From positions 1 through 64,000 of the forward strand of contig NZ_JARBFX010000014.1 in assembly GCF_028863665.1 (NCBI RefSeq): a DNA stretch of 64,000 nt, written 5' to 3'. The position numbers were made by a program, and so were the translations under genes. Positions 53,450 to 62,602 of the stretch are shown in pieces. The notes beneath the pieces are model-generated. The model had not been told where the DNA came from, did no database searches, and saw only the letters and a list, made by a program, of their open reading frames with translations. Origin of the DNA: Aquabacter sediminis (GTDB taxonomy: Bacteria > Pseudomonadota > Alphaproteobacteria > Rhizobiales > Xanthobacteraceae). Within the stretch, counting starts at the first letter, position 1. Every line of letters starts with the position of its first letter.

Positions 53450-53666
53450 GGCCCTTGCAGTCCGCGCCCAAGCGGAAGGGTGAGTCCCTCCGCATGAGGA
53501 TGGGATCGACTCCTGCGGCAAGAGGGTTAGCAGAAGGTTAACGGGCGGCGAAGCCAAGTGCCGCCAGCGTTTGCGTGCCCAGGAATCTCGGCCCTGGGTG
53601 GCTTGGGCGCCACGCTTGGTGCGTCGAAGATTGCATACATCCCGGAAGGATGGCACCTGATCGGGC

Positions 53667-54170
53667 ATGTCCCTCCGTGACCTCCTTACCGCCATCCTCA
53701 TTCTTGCGGCCCTGTCGGGGCTCGCGCGCTTCCTGACGCGCGGCGATGAGGCCATTGGTCCGGCGCGGGCGGTGGATGGCGACACGCTGGAGATTCTCGG
53801 CCAGCGGGTGCGCCTGTCCGGCGTCGACGCGCCGGAACTGGCCCAGACCTGTGGCACGGATATGGCCCTGTGGCCCTGCGGCGCCGAGGCCCGCACCAAA
53901 CTCGCGAGCCTCGTTCGAATGCATATCGTCTCCTGCCGGGGGAACCGGCATGATGGCTATGGACGCCTGCTCGCGGTGTGCTCGGTGGGGCAGGGGGACA
54001 CGGCGCGGGACCTTGCCGCCGAAATGGTGACCTCTGGCCTTGCCATCGCCGCCAGCGGGCGCGGCTACAAGACCTTGCAGTCGGAAGCCCAGGCACGGGG
54101 GCGGGGCATCTGGTCCGGCCCGTTCCAGCGGCCGGCGGACTGGCGCTCGGCCCACGCCACGGGCCCCTGA
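53667..54170 (+). CDS. Thermonuclease-family (SNase-like) protein
   Basis: A 167-residue protein with N-terminal hydrophobic anchor (about 5-22). SNase motifs: VDGDTLEILGQRVRLSGVDAPE (first catalytic Arg and Asp), DGYGRLLAVC and TSGLAIAA. Two extra cysteine pairs suggest an exported, disulfide-bonded protein. Probably a membrane-anchored or secreted nuclease. Confidence 0.82.
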   Translation: MSLRDLLTAILILAALSGLARFLTRGDEAIGPARAVDGDTLEILGQRVRLSGVDAPELAQTCGTDMALWPCGAEARTKLASLVRMHIVSCRGNRHDGYGRLLAVCSVGQGDTARDLAAEMVTSGLAIAASGRGYKTLQSEAQARGRGIWSGPFQRPADWRSAHATGP

Positions 54171-54245
54171 CGCGTACTGTCGGCGCCTTGACGCGGCAGG
54201 CGGGCCATGGTCTGTCCACTGCAAAATGCGAGGAGACGCCGCACC

Positions 54246-54863
54246 ATGAAGCTCTTTCTCTCCGCCCGCTCGCCCAATCCCCGCCGCGTGCAGTTCTTCC
54301 TCGCCGAAAAGGGCATCTCCGTGCCCGAGGTGATGGTGGACCTCGCAGGGAAGGAACACATGGGTGAGGCCTTCCTGCGCATCAATCCGCGCGCCAAGGT
54401 GCCGGTGCTGGAGCTGGACGACGGCACCCACATTTCCGAATCCATTGCCATCTGCCGCTATTTCGAGGCGATTCAGCCAGAGCCGAACCTGTTCGGCGCC
54501 ACGCCGCGCGAGCAGGGCCTGGTGGAGATGTGGCAGCGGCAGGTGGAAATCGAGCTGATGCTGGCGGTGCAGTTCGCCTTCCGCCATCTCCATCCCGCCA
54601 TGGCCGAGCGGGAGGTGCCGCAGGTCAAGGAATGGGGCGAGGCCAACAAGGCCAAGGTGATGAACTTCCTCGGCTATCTGGATCGCCACCTGGCCGACCA
54701 GGCCTATATCGCCCTTGACCGCTTCACGGTGGCCGACATCACCGCCGTCGTCGCCATCGACTTCATGCGCGCGGCCCGGATCACCGCGCCCGAGGAGATG
54801 GTCCATCTGGCGCGGTGGCGGGCGCAGGTGTCCGCCCGCCCTGCGGCAAAAGCGGGAGCCTGA
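54246..54863 (+). CDS. Glutathione S-transferase family protein
   Basis: A 205-residue protein with N-terminal thioredoxin fold (SARSPNPRRVQFFLAEKGI, KVPVLELDDGTHISESIAICRYFE, with the ES of the glutathione site) and helical C-terminal domain (RFTVADITAVVAIDF). GAGGAG lies 10 bases upstream of the ATG. Cytosolic; substrate unknown. Confidence 0.9.
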   Translation: MKLFLSARSPNPRRVQFFLAEKGISVPEVMVDLAGKEHMGEAFLRINPRAKVPVLELDDGTHISESIAICRYFEAIQPEPNLFGATPREQGLVEMWQRQVEIELMLAVQFAFRHLHPAMAEREVPQVKEWGEANKAKVMNFLGYLDRHLADQAYIALDRFTVADITAVVAIDFMRAARITAPEEMVHLARWRAQVSARPAAKAGA

Positions 54864-54866
54864 CGC

Positions 54867-55610
54867 ATGCGCCTGACGGTGGTGGGATCGGGGGACGCCT
54901 TCTGCTCCGGTGGGCGGGGCACCACCTGTTTTCATGTGGAGGCCGACGGCTTCCGCATGGCCATCGACTATGGCGGCAGTGCGCAATTGGGCTGCAAGAG
55001 CCTCGGCTTGCCCGTGGAGGAGATCGACGCCGTCGTGCTCTCCCATCTCCATGGCGACCATTTCGGCGGGCTGCCCTTCCTCATCCTCGACGGCCAGTTG
55101 GGCACCCGCCGCGAGAAGCCGTTGCGCGTCTTCGGCCCTCCGGGCACGACGGCACGCCTCCATGTGCTGATGGAAGCCCTCTATCCCGGCATCAGCGGCA
55201 ATCGCTGGCGATTCGACTGGTCGGTGGAGGAGGTGGCGCCCGGCACGCCGGGGCAGGTGGGGCCGTTCTCGCTTCTGACCACCGAGGTGCTGCATTCTTC
55301 CGGCGCCCCCTCCACGGCGGTGCGCTTCGAGGGCTTGGGCAAGACGCTCGCTTATTCCGGCGACACAGCCTGGACGCCCGCGCTGTTCGAGGTGGCGCGG
55401 GAGGCGGATCTGTTCATCTGCGAATGCTATCGCTTCGACGGCGCGCCCACCGGCCATATGGCCTATGAGACCCTCGCCGCCAATCGCGATGGCTTTTCGC
55501 CCCGCCGCATGCTGCTCACCCATATGAGCGACGACATGTGGTCCCATGTCGGCGATGTGGATGCCAGCCGGTTCCTGGTGGCGCGGGACGGCCTCGTCCT
55601 TGATGTCTGA
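54867..55610 (+). CDS. Metallo-beta-lactamase-fold hydrolase
   Basis: A 247-residue protein with metal motif H60-x-H62-x-D64-H65 (HLHGDHFGG), plus later ligands in VLHSSG, YSGDT and LTHMSDD, in RNase Z/ribonuclease-type order. Overlaps the next gene by eight bases. Substrate unknown; beta-lactamase activity is not implied. Confidence 0.88.
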   Translation: MRLTVVGSGDAFCSGGRGTTCFHVEADGFRMAIDYGGSAQLGCKSLGLPVEEIDAVVLSHLHGDHFGGLPFLILDGQLGTRREKPLRVFGPPGTTARLHVLMEALYPGISGNRWRFDWSVEEVAPGTPGQVGPFSLLTTEVLHSSGAPSTAVRFEGLGKTLAYSGDTAWTPALFEVAREADLFICECYRFDGAPTGHMAYETLAANRDGFSPRRMLLTHMSDDMWSHVGDVDASRFLVARDGLVLDV

Positions 55611-56277
55611 GGACGCGAGGCGGCACGGGGACGCGCGGCTGGAGGAACTGGTCGCGGCGATCCGGGCCTGCCGCACCTGCGTCGAGGCGCCTCTGGGGGC
55701 GCCCATGCCCCACGCGCCGCGCCCCGTGCTGCGGGTGTCCGCAACCGCCCGCATCCTGGTGGCGAGCCAGGCGCCGGGCACCAAGGTTCATCTGTCGGGT
55801 CTGCCCTTCACCGATGCGTCGGGCGATCGCCTGCGGGCCTGGATGGGGGTCGACAAACCCGTCTTCTATGACGAAGCGCGCATCGCCATCGCCCCCATGG
55901 GCTTCTGCTTTCCCGGCCAGGACGCGGCGGGCGGCGACCTGCCGCCGCGCCGGGAATGCGCCCTTCTCTGGCACGACCGCTTGTTCACCGCTCTGCCGCC
56001 CTTCGACCTGGTGCTGGCCATCGGGCGGCCGGCGCAGGCCTATCATCTCAAGCGGTTGGGCCTTGGCCATCTCCTCGGCAAGGGGCTGACCGAGACGGTG
56101 GCCAACTGGCGAGCGGTGCGGGAGGCCGGCGGCACGCGGGTCTATGCCTTGCCCCATCCCTCCTGGCGCAACACCGGCTGGCTGAAGCGCCATCCCTGGT
56201 TCGACGCGGAACTGGTGCCGGAGCTTCAGGCCGATATGCGCAGATTTCTTCGCCCCCGCGGCGAAGAGCCGGCCTGA
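55603..56277 (+). CDS. Uracil-DNA glycosylase family protein
   Basis: A 224-residue protein of the UDG superfamily. Segments RILVASQAPGTKVHLSG-like (GEAPG-type region), AIAPMGFCFPG, LVLAIGRPAQAYHL and LPHPSWRN (the C-terminal His-Pro motif) are seen. Start at 55603 overlaps the MBL gene stop. Whether it removes uracil or is a divergent relative cannot be told. Confidence 0.78.
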   Translation: MSEDARRHGDARLEELVAAIRACRTCVEAPLGAPMPHAPRPVLRVSATARILVASQAPGTKVHLSGLPFTDASGDRLRAWMGVDKPVFYDEARIAIAPMGFCFPGQDAAGGDLPPRRECALLWHDRLFTALPPFDLVLAIGRPAQAYHLKRLGLGHLLGKGLTETVANWRAVREAGGTRVYALPHPSWRNTGWLKRHPWFDAELVPELQADMRRFLRPRGEEPA

Positions 56278-56331
56278 GGCCGATACATCCGCGCGGCGCG
56301 TTCTATAATGCGTGCGCACCGGAGCCTTGAG

Positions 56332-57024
56332 ATGCACGCCACGTCCGCCTGCGTGTTCGACGCCTATGGCACCTTGTTCGATCTGCGCTCGGCGCTGAAG
56401 CATCATTTGACGGTGCTCGGCGCGCCTGCCGATCGCTTTCTGGAGGTGTGGCGCACCAAGCAACTGGAATATGCCTGGACCAGCAGCCTGATGGGGCTCG
56501 ACAAAGACTTTCTCGCTGTGACGCGTCAGGCGCTCGACTATGCGCTGCGGGTGTGTGGCATCGCCGATGATTCCGGCGGGGCTCTGGTGGACGAAATCGC
56601 CGAGGCCTTCATGGTGCTCGATCCGTTTCCCGATGTGGCCCCCGCCTTGGCGCAACTGCGCGAGGCGGGGCGCCGCATCGTCATCCTGTCCAACGGCACG
56701 CTGGAGATGGTGACCACGGCGGTGGAGCGCGGCGGCCTCTCCGCGCTGGTGGACGACGTCCTCAGCTGCGAGGAGGTGCACACCTTCAAGCCCGATCCCA
56801 GAGGCTATGACCTGGCCTGCAACCGCCTTCAGCTGACGCCGGAAGACATCATGTTCGTCGCCTCCAACACCTGGGACGTGGCGGGGGCCACCGCCTTCGG
56901 CTTCCGAACCGTGTGGGTCAATCGCGGCGCCGAACCGGCGGAATATCCCGCGCTTTCCCCGCGGGCCACGGTGTCCAACCTCATCGACCTGCGCACCCTG
57001 CTGGAGCAGGTGGAGGCCAGATGA
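56332..57024 (+). CDS. Haloacid dehalogenase type II
   Basis: A 230-residue HAD hydrolase of the L-2-haloacid dehalogenase group. Catalytic set visible: nucleophile D10 (FDAYGTLFD), R41 (VWRTKQLEY), S120-N121, K153 (FKPDPRGYD), S178-N179 and D182 (ASNTWDVAGA). Several of these (the Arg and the SN-x2-D) are specific to dehalogenases. ATG at 56332 has GGAG upstream. It resembles the DhlB enzyme of Xanthobacter autotrophicus, as I recall it. Confidence 0.88.
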   Translation: MHATSACVFDAYGTLFDLRSALKHHLTVLGAPADRFLEVWRTKQLEYAWTSSLMGLDKDFLAVTRQALDYALRVCGIADDSGGALVDEIAEAFMVLDPFPDVAPALAQLREAGRRIVILSNGTLEMVTTAVERGGLSALVDDVLSCEEVHTFKPDPRGYDLACNRLQLTPEDIMFVASNTWDVAGATAFGFRTVWVNRGAEPAEYPALSPRATVSNLIDLRTLLEQVEAR

Positions 57025-57106
57025 GGCCTTCCTCGCCGCCGCCGCCCGTGCGAAAGGAGACGCTCGGGCGAAGGCGCCTGTTCGGGGATGGAGTGGAGAC
57101 GGCCGG

Positions 57107-58240
57107 ATGAGCGATGTGACCGAAAGCGGCGTGCGCGAGGCCCTGGCGAAGGTGCGAACCCCTGATGGGGTGCCGCTGTCCGCATCCCCTGCCTTGTCCG
57201 GCATCGTGGTCACCAGCGGCAAGGTCTATCTCTCCATCAATGTCGATGCCGCCCAGGCGCGGGCCTGGGAGCCGGTGCGGGTCGCGGCCGAGGAGGTGGT
57301 GCGGGCGTTGCCGGGCGTTGCCTCCGCGCTGGTGGCGCTCACCGCCGAGCGCAAGATGGCTGGCCGGCCGGGTGGCGCGCCGCAAGGTGGGGCTCCGGCT
57401 CCAGGTGGGGCACCTCAAGGGGGCGGCAAGGCCATCGAGGTGCCCGGTGTCGGCGCCATCATTGCGGTGGCCTCGGGCAAGGGCGGCGTCGGCAAGTCGA
57501 CCTTGTCCATCAATCTGGCGCTGGGCCTGCGCGACCTCGGCCTGAAGGTCGGCCTGCTCGACGCAGACATTTACGGACCCTCCGTTCCGCGCCTGTCCGG
57601 CGTGCACGGCAAGCCGGAGACCATTGACGGGCGCATGATGGTGCCGCTGGAGAATTTCGGCCTTCAGCTCATGTCCATCGGCTTCCTGGTGGACGAGGCG
57701 ACCCCCATGATCTGGCGCGGGCCCATGGTCATGTCGGCGCTCACCCAGATGCTGCGCGAGGTGAAGTGGGGGCCGCTCGACGTGCTGGTGGTGGACATGC
57801 CCCCCGGCACGGGCGATGCGCAGCTCACCATGGCCCAGCAGGTCAACCTCGCCGGCGCCGTCATCGTCTCGACGCCCCAGGACCTGGCGCTGATCGATGC
57901 CCGGCGCGGCATCGCCATGTTCCAGCGGGTCAACGTGCCGATTCTCGGCGTGGTCGAAAACATGTCCTATTTCATGTGCCCCCATTGCGGGGAGCGCTCG
58001 GACATTTTCGGCCATGGCGGGGCGCGGCACGAGGCGGAGGAGATCGGCGTGCCTTTCCTCGGCGAAGTGCCGCTGCACATGCGCATCCGCGAGATGTCGG
58101 ACGCCGGCTTGCCCATTCTGGTCTCCGATCCGCAAAGCCCGCAGGCGGAGGTCTATCGCAATATCGCCCGCGCGGTTCAGGCCTCCATGGGCCGGGCCGG
58201 GGCCTCGGCGCGCAAGGCGCCGCGCATCGTGATCGAATAG
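57107..58240 (+). CDS. mrp: Mrp/ApbC iron-sulfur cluster carrier ATPase
   Basis: A 377-residue P-loop ATPase. N-terminal MIP18/DUF59 domain (about 1-84), a Gly/Pro/Ala-rich linker (about 85-107), then deviant Walker A GKGGVGKST at 124-132 and cluster-binding C291-x2-C294 (CPHC). Carries Fe-S clusters to apoproteins. It is 82 bp after the dehalogenase gene and not obviously linked to it. Confidence 0.93.
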   Translation: MSDVTESGVREALAKVRTPDGVPLSASPALSGIVVTSGKVYLSINVDAAQARAWEPVRVAAEEVVRALPGVASALVALTAERKMAGRPGGAPQGGAPAPGGAPQGGGKAIEVPGVGAIIAVASGKGGVGKSTLSINLALGLRDLGLKVGLLDADIYGPSVPRLSGVHGKPETIDGRMMVPLENFGLQLMSIGFLVDEATPMIWRGPMVMSALTQMLREVKWGPLDVLVVDMPPGTGDAQLTMAQQVNLAGAVIVSTPQDLALIDARRGIAMFQRVNVPILGVVENMSYFMCPHCGERSDIFGHGGARHEAEEIGVPFLGEVPLHMRIREMSDAGLPILVSDPQSPQAEVYRNIARAVQASMGRAGASARKAPRIVIE

Positions 58241-58375
58241 CGCGGCGTCTACGCCTTTAGTACCATAGGGGGGCGGTCGCCATTGCAACCGGCTTCCGGT
58301 ACAAGAATGCGGGGCGTTCCGCCGGCCGGCCTGCCGCAGCGGGATGCCAGAAGAATTTCATAGGGAGTCTCATCC

Positions 58376-59467
58376 ATGAAACGCCGTGAGTTCCTGACTG
58401 CCGCCGGCGCCGGTGTCGCCGCGTCCACCGCCGTCGCCATGCCGGCGATCGCGCAGTCCCAGCCCGAGATCAAGTGGCGCTGCACGTCGTCCTTCCCCAA
58501 GTCCCTCGACACCATCTATGGCGCCGCCGAGCTGATGGCCAAGAACGTGGCCGAGGCGACCGACGGCAAGTTCCAGATCCAGGTCTTCGCAGCGGGCGAA
58601 ATCGTCCCCGGCCTCCAGGCGCTCGACGCGACGCAGAACAAGACCGTCGAGATGTGCCATACGGCTTCTTATTACTATGTGGGCAAGGATCCGAGCTTCG
58701 CGTTCGGCTCGGCGTTCCCGTTCGGCCTCAATGCCCGCCAGCTGAATTCCTGGTTCTACCATGGCGGCGGCCTCCAGGTGCTGGCTGAGTTCTACAAGAA
58801 GTACAACGTCGTAATGCTGCCGGGCGGCAATACGGGCTGCCAGATGGGCGGCTGGTTCCGCAAGGAGATCAAGTCGGTCCAGGACCTGCAGGGTCTGAAG
58901 TTCCGCATCGCCGGCATTGCCGGCCAGATCTTCTCCAAGCTCGGCGCGGTGCCGCAGCAGCTCGCCGGCGGCGACATCTATCCCGCGCTGGAAAAGGGCA
59001 CCATCGACGGCGCCGAGTGGGTCGGCCCCTATGACGATGAGAAGCTCGGCCTCTACAAGGTGGCGCAGTACTACTACTATCCCGGTTGGTGGGAAGGCAG
59101 CGCCGGCCTGACCTTCTTCTACAATCAGGACAAGTGGAACGAGCTGCCCAAGGCCTATCAGGCGGTGCTGACTTCCGCCGCGGCCCAGGCCAATGGCGAC
59201 ATGCTGGCCAATTACGACGCCAAGAATCCGGGCGCCGTGCAGCGTCTCGTGAAGGCCGGCACCCAGCTGCGCCGCTACCCGAACGACGTCATGGACGCCT
59301 GCTTCAAGGTGGCGACCGAGATGTATGACGAGATCGGCTCCAAGAATCCGGACTTCAAGAAGATCTACGAATCGGCTCGTCCGTTCCGGAACGAGAGCTA
59401 TCTGTGGTGGCAGATCGCCGAATACAATTACGACGACTACATGATCCGCGCCCGCAGCCGCGGCTGA
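58376..59467 (+). CDS. TRAP transporter solute-binding protein (DctP family, TakP-like)
   Basis: A 363-residue periplasmic protein. Tat signal MKRREFLTAAG, cleavage near AIAQ (about 27). DctP segments include AAGEIVPGLQALDATQNKTVEM, FRIAGIAGQIFSKLGAV and IDGAEWVGPYDDEKLG, the last of which is typical of 2-oxo-acid-binding TakP-like members. No DctQ/DctM genes are adjacent. GGGAG nine bases upstream. A terminator follows directly. Confidence 0.9.
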   Translation: MKRREFLTAAGAGVAASTAVAMPAIAQSQPEIKWRCTSSFPKSLDTIYGAAELMAKNVAEATDGKFQIQVFAAGEIVPGLQALDATQNKTVEMCHTASYYYVGKDPSFAFGSAFPFGLNARQLNSWFYHGGGLQVLAEFYKKYNVVMLPGGNTGCQMGGWFRKEIKSVQDLQGLKFRIAGIAGQIFSKLGAVPQQLAGGDIYPALEKGTIDGAEWVGPYDDEKLGLYKVAQYYYYPGWWEGSAGLTFFYNQDKWNELPKAYQAVLTSAAAQANGDMLANYDAKNPGAVQRLVKAGTQLRRYPNDVMDACFKVATEMYDEIGSKNPDFKKIYESARPFRNESYLWWQIAEYNYDDYMIRARSRG

Positions 59468-59508
59468 GGATCGACGCAGACGCCGCGCCCCAAGGGTGTC
59501 GGCACAAG

Positions 59509-59540
59509 AAAGGCCCCGGAGCGATCCGGGGCCTTTTTTC
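59509..59540 (+). terminator. Terminator after the TRAP binding protein
   Basis: AAAGGCCCCGGA-GCGA-TCCGGGGCCTTT, twelve-bp perfect stem, followed by TTT. Confidence 0.92.
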
Positions 59541-59624
59541 ATGGACCATCAGGAGTACCGCGCCGTGCGGGCCGCACATCCCTCCGGGAAAGAGGCGATC
59601 ACGCCGCTCGCAAGCCGCGCCCGA

Positions 59625-60038
59625 TCAGCGCGTGCCGCCGGGCGTTGCCTGGGTGCGGCCGCCTTCCTGCGCCGGGCCCTTATGGGTGTCCTGGCCGGGG
59701 GCCACGCCGCTGCGCGGGGTCGAGGGCACCGAGCCCGTGGTGTCCATCGAGCCGCCGCTGCCGCCGGGGGTCGCCTGGGTGCGGCCGCCCTGCTGGGCGG
59801 GTCCGGCCTGGGTGTTCTGGCCGGGCGCGACGCCGCTATTGGGGGTCGGCTTGGCGGCATTGTCATTGCGGTTCACGGTGCCCGAGCCGGAGGCGCCGGG
59901 TGTCATGTTCGTCCGGCCGCCTTCCTGGGCCGGGCCAGCCTGGGTGTTGGGGGCAGGGGCGATGCCGCTCTGGGCCGCAGCGCCGAAGGTGGACAGCGCC
60001 AGGGCGGCGGCGGTGAGAAGGGGAAGCGTCTTGTTCAT
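59625..60038 (-). CDS. Secreted low-complexity protein with three repeats
   Basis: A 137-residue protein with a signal peptide (about 1-21, cleaved near AAAQS). The mature part has three imperfect repeats of about 25 residues: SG(I/V)AP-x2-NTQAGPAQ-x-GGRT-x-TPG, spaced by Ser/Gly/Thr linkers. No domain, Cys or charged core; likely an unstructured surface or matrix protein. AAGGAG lies six bases upstream of the ATG. Not recognised as a named family. Confidence 0.78.
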   Translation of the reverse strand: MNKTLPLLTAAALALSTFGAAAQSGIAPAPNTQAGPAQEGGRTNMTPGASGSGTVNRNDNAAKPTPNSGVAPGQNTQAGPAQQGGRTQATPGGSGGSMDTTGSVPSTPRSGVAPGQDTHKGPAQEGGRTQATPGGTR

Positions 60039-60245
60039 TGATATCTCCTTTGTCGTCCCGCTCGCTCGTTGCAACGCCCTCACGGCGCCCCGGTTCAATC
60101 ACGCCGGCGTGTTCAAGGCGATCATCGGGCGGCGCATGGGGAGGAGGCCCGCGGCGCAGAACGTATGGCGTTGCAATGTGATCGGCGCCTGCTCTAGTGT
60201 CCGCGCGCGTTTCGACCCCCTCTTCCAGCTGCCGGAAGGCTGCCC

Positions 60246-61175
60246 ATGATCGACCCCTCGCTGCCCGCCCACATGCGCCCCGACCATTCCTTCCAGGGAT
60301 TGCTGCTGACCCTTCAGCGCTTCTGGGCGGATCAGGGCTGCGTGGTCCTGCAGCCCTATGACATGGAAGTGGGCGCGGGCACCTTCCATCCGGCCACCAC
60401 GCTCCGGGCGCTTGGTCCCCGCCATTGGCGCGCCGCCTATGTGCAGCCCTCGCGCCGGCCGAAGGACGGGCGCTATGGCGAGAACCCCAATCGGCTCCAG
60501 CACTATTATCAGTTCCAGGTGATCCTGAAGCCCTCGCCGGACAACCTGCAGGAGCTCTACCTCGCCTCCCTCGATGCCATTGGCATCGACACGCGCCTGC
60601 ATGACGTGCGCTTCGTGGAGGACGACTGGGAGAGCCCGACGCTGGGCGCCTGGGGGCTGGGCTGGGAATGCTGGTGCGACGGCATGGAGGTCTCGCAATT
60701 CACCTACTTCCAGCAGGTGGCCGGTTTCGAGTGCTCGCCGGTCTCGGGCGAGCTGACCTATGGCCTGGAGCGCCTCGCCATGTATGTGCAGGGCGTGGAG
60801 AACGTCTACGACCTGAACTTCAACGGCCGTGAGGGCGCCGAGAAGGTCACCTATGGCGATGTCTTCCTGCAGGCCGAGCAGGAATATTCCCGGCACAATT
60901 TCGAATATGCCGACACCGACATGCTGCTGGAGCAGTTCCGCATGGCCGAGGCCGCCTGCACCAAATATCTGGCGGCGGGCGACCGGGGCGAGAGGCACCT
61001 GATGGCGCTGCCGGCCTATGACCAGTGCATCAAGGCCTCCCACGTCTTCAATCTGCTGGATGCCCGCGGCGTCATCTCGGTGACCGAGCGGCAGAGCTAC
61101 ATCCTGCGGGTGCGCGAGCTGGCCAAGGCCTGCGGCGCGGCCTTCCTGAAGACCGAAGCCGGCGGCGCCGGCTGA
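60246..61175 (+). CDS. glyQ: Glycine-tRNA ligase alpha subunit
   Basis: Catalytic subunit of the bacterial tetrameric glycyl-tRNA synthetase. 309 residues with class II motifs [35 protein letters not shown] and [26 protein letters not shown]. Glycine activation uses these. The beta subunit gene is 1.4 kb downstream, beyond an MFS gene. Confidence 0.97.
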   Translation: MIDPSLPAHMRPDHSFQGLLLTLQRFWADQGCVVLQPYDMEVGAGTFHPATTLRALGPRHWRAAYVQPSRRPKDGRYGENPNRLQHYYQFQVILKPSPDNLQELYLASLDAIGIDTRLHDVRFVEDDWESPTLGAWGLGWECWCDGMEVSQFTYFQQVAGFECSPVSGELTYGLERLAMYVQGVENVYDLNFNGREGAEKVTYGDVFLQAEQEYSRHNFEYADTDMLLEQFRMAEAACTKYLAAGDRGERHLMALPAYDQCIKASHVFNLLDARGVISVTERQSYILRVRELAKACGAAFLKTEAGGAG

Positions 61176-61195
61176 CCGGGGAGGGGCGGGGGCCC

Positions 61196-62500
61196 ATGGA
61201 CGAGCACGCTGGGCGCGCCATGCGCCTGCCCTGGAAGACGGTGGCCGCTGGCGCCGCCGGCAATGTGCTCGAATGGTACGACTTCGCGGTCTACGGCTTC
61301 TTCGCCACGGTTTTCGCCAAGGTCTTCTTTCCCTTGAGCTCGCCTTTCGTGGGCTTGCTCTCGGCCTTCGCGGTGTTCGCAGCCTCCTTCCTCATGCGCC
61401 CCCTGGGTGCGGTGGTGTTCGGCACCCTGGGCGACCGGCTGGGGCGCTCTCGGGCCCTCGTCCTGTCCGCCGGTCTGATGACCGCCTCCACCGTCTCCAT
61501 CGGCCTCCTGCCCAGCTTCGACATGGTGGGGATCGCCGCCCCGGTGCTGCTTTTGCTCATGCGCCTCGTCCAGGGGGGGTGCATCGGCGGCGAATACACC
61601 ACCTCCGCCGTCTTCCTGGCCGAGCACGCGGCGCCGGGCCGGCGGGGCTTTGCCACTTCTTTTTCGGCCGCCGGGGTGAGTGGGGGCACGCTGATCGGCT
61701 CGGGGGTCGCCGCCATCGTGGCCGGGACGCTGAGTTCGGACCAGCTTCTCGCCTGGGGCTGGCGCGTGCCCTTCCTGCTTGGCGTGGTGCTGGGGCTGCT
61801 CTCGCTCTATCTGCGGCGCACGGCCCTTCAGGAGACGCCGCCGGTCTCCGACGGCAGGCTGCCCTTGCTCGACACCTTGCGTCACGATCTGCCAGACCTC
61901 GTGCGGGCGGTGATCCTCTCCTTCCAGGCGGGCGTCGCCTATTATCTTCTGTTCGTCTACCTTGCGACCTATCTCCAGCAGCAGGACGGGCTCTCCGTCA
62001 GCTTCACCTTGCGTCTGAACACCGTGTGCCTGGCCGTGACCATGGTGCTGGTGCCCATCTGCGCCATCATCAGCGACAAGGTGGGACGCCGGCTCGTGGT
62101 GCTGATCGGCATGGCCGGGCTCACGCTGCTGACCTGGCCGCTCTTCACTTTGTTCGGGCGTGACGACATCCGGCTGGTCATTTCCGGCCAGATCGCCCTC
62201 GCCATGCTGCTACCGCTGGCCAATGCGCCTCTCGCGGCTCTGCTGGTGGAAATGTTTCCGCGCCGACGCCGGTGCTCGGCCGTCGCCTTCGCCTGGAACC
62301 TGGGGGTCGGCATTGGCGGGGGAACCGCCCCCATGGTGGCCACCTATCTGGTGGGCGACCTCAGCAACAAGATGGCGCCGGCGCTCTATCTTGCCGTCGT
62401 CTCCGGCATCGCGGCGCTGGCCGTGATGACGGTGAAGGACCGCCACCTGGGTCCGCTCGATCCCGATCCCACCCAGCCGGCATCTCGACGCGCTGGCTGA
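61196..62500 (+). CDS. MFS transporter, metabolite:H+ symporter type
   Basis: A 434-residue, twelve-helix transporter. The start AAGNVLEWYDFAVYGFFA and the loop GDRLGRSRAL and RLVQGGCIGGEY are signatures of the MHS (ProP/KgtP-like) group. ATG at 61196 is 20 bp after the glyQ stop, so it is probably co-transcribed. It lies between the two glycyl-tRNA synthetase genes. Substrate unknown (osmolytes or dicarboxylates in relatives). Confidence 0.88.
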   Translation: MDEHAGRAMRLPWKTVAAGAAGNVLEWYDFAVYGFFATVFAKVFFPLSSPFVGLLSAFAVFAASFLMRPLGAVVFGTLGDRLGRSRALVLSAGLMTASTVSIGLLPSFDMVGIAAPVLLLLMRLVQGGCIGGEYTTSAVFLAEHAAPGRRGFATSFSAAGVSGGTLIGSGVAAIVAGTLSSDQLLAWGWRVPFLLGVVLGLLSLYLRRTALQETPPVSDGRLPLLDTLRHDLPDLVRAVILSFQAGVAYYLLFVYLATYLQQQDGLSVSFTLRLNTVCLAVTMVLVPICAIISDKVGRRLVVLIGMAGLTLLTWPLFTLFGRDDIRLVISGQIALAMLLPLANAPLAALLVEMFPRRRRCSAVAFAWNLGVGIGGGTAPMVATYLVGDLSNKMAPALYLAVVSGIAALAVMTVKDRHLGPLDPDPTQPASRRAG

Positions 62501-62513
62501 AACAGAATAGACG

Positions 62514-62550
62514 CGGGGGCAGCCGGCCCGTCTGGTCCGCCCCCGTTTTC
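62514..62550 (+). terminator. Terminator between the MFS gene and glyS
   Basis: Stem CGGGGGC (62514-62520) and GCCCCCG (62539-62545) with an 18-base loop, then TTTTC. It would separate glyS from glyQ-MFS, or allow readthrough. Confidence 0.6.
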
Positions 62551-62602
62551 TCCTCCGCCAACCCGCCCGGCGCGTCTGCTCGGGCAGGAAGAGCCAGATC
62601 CG

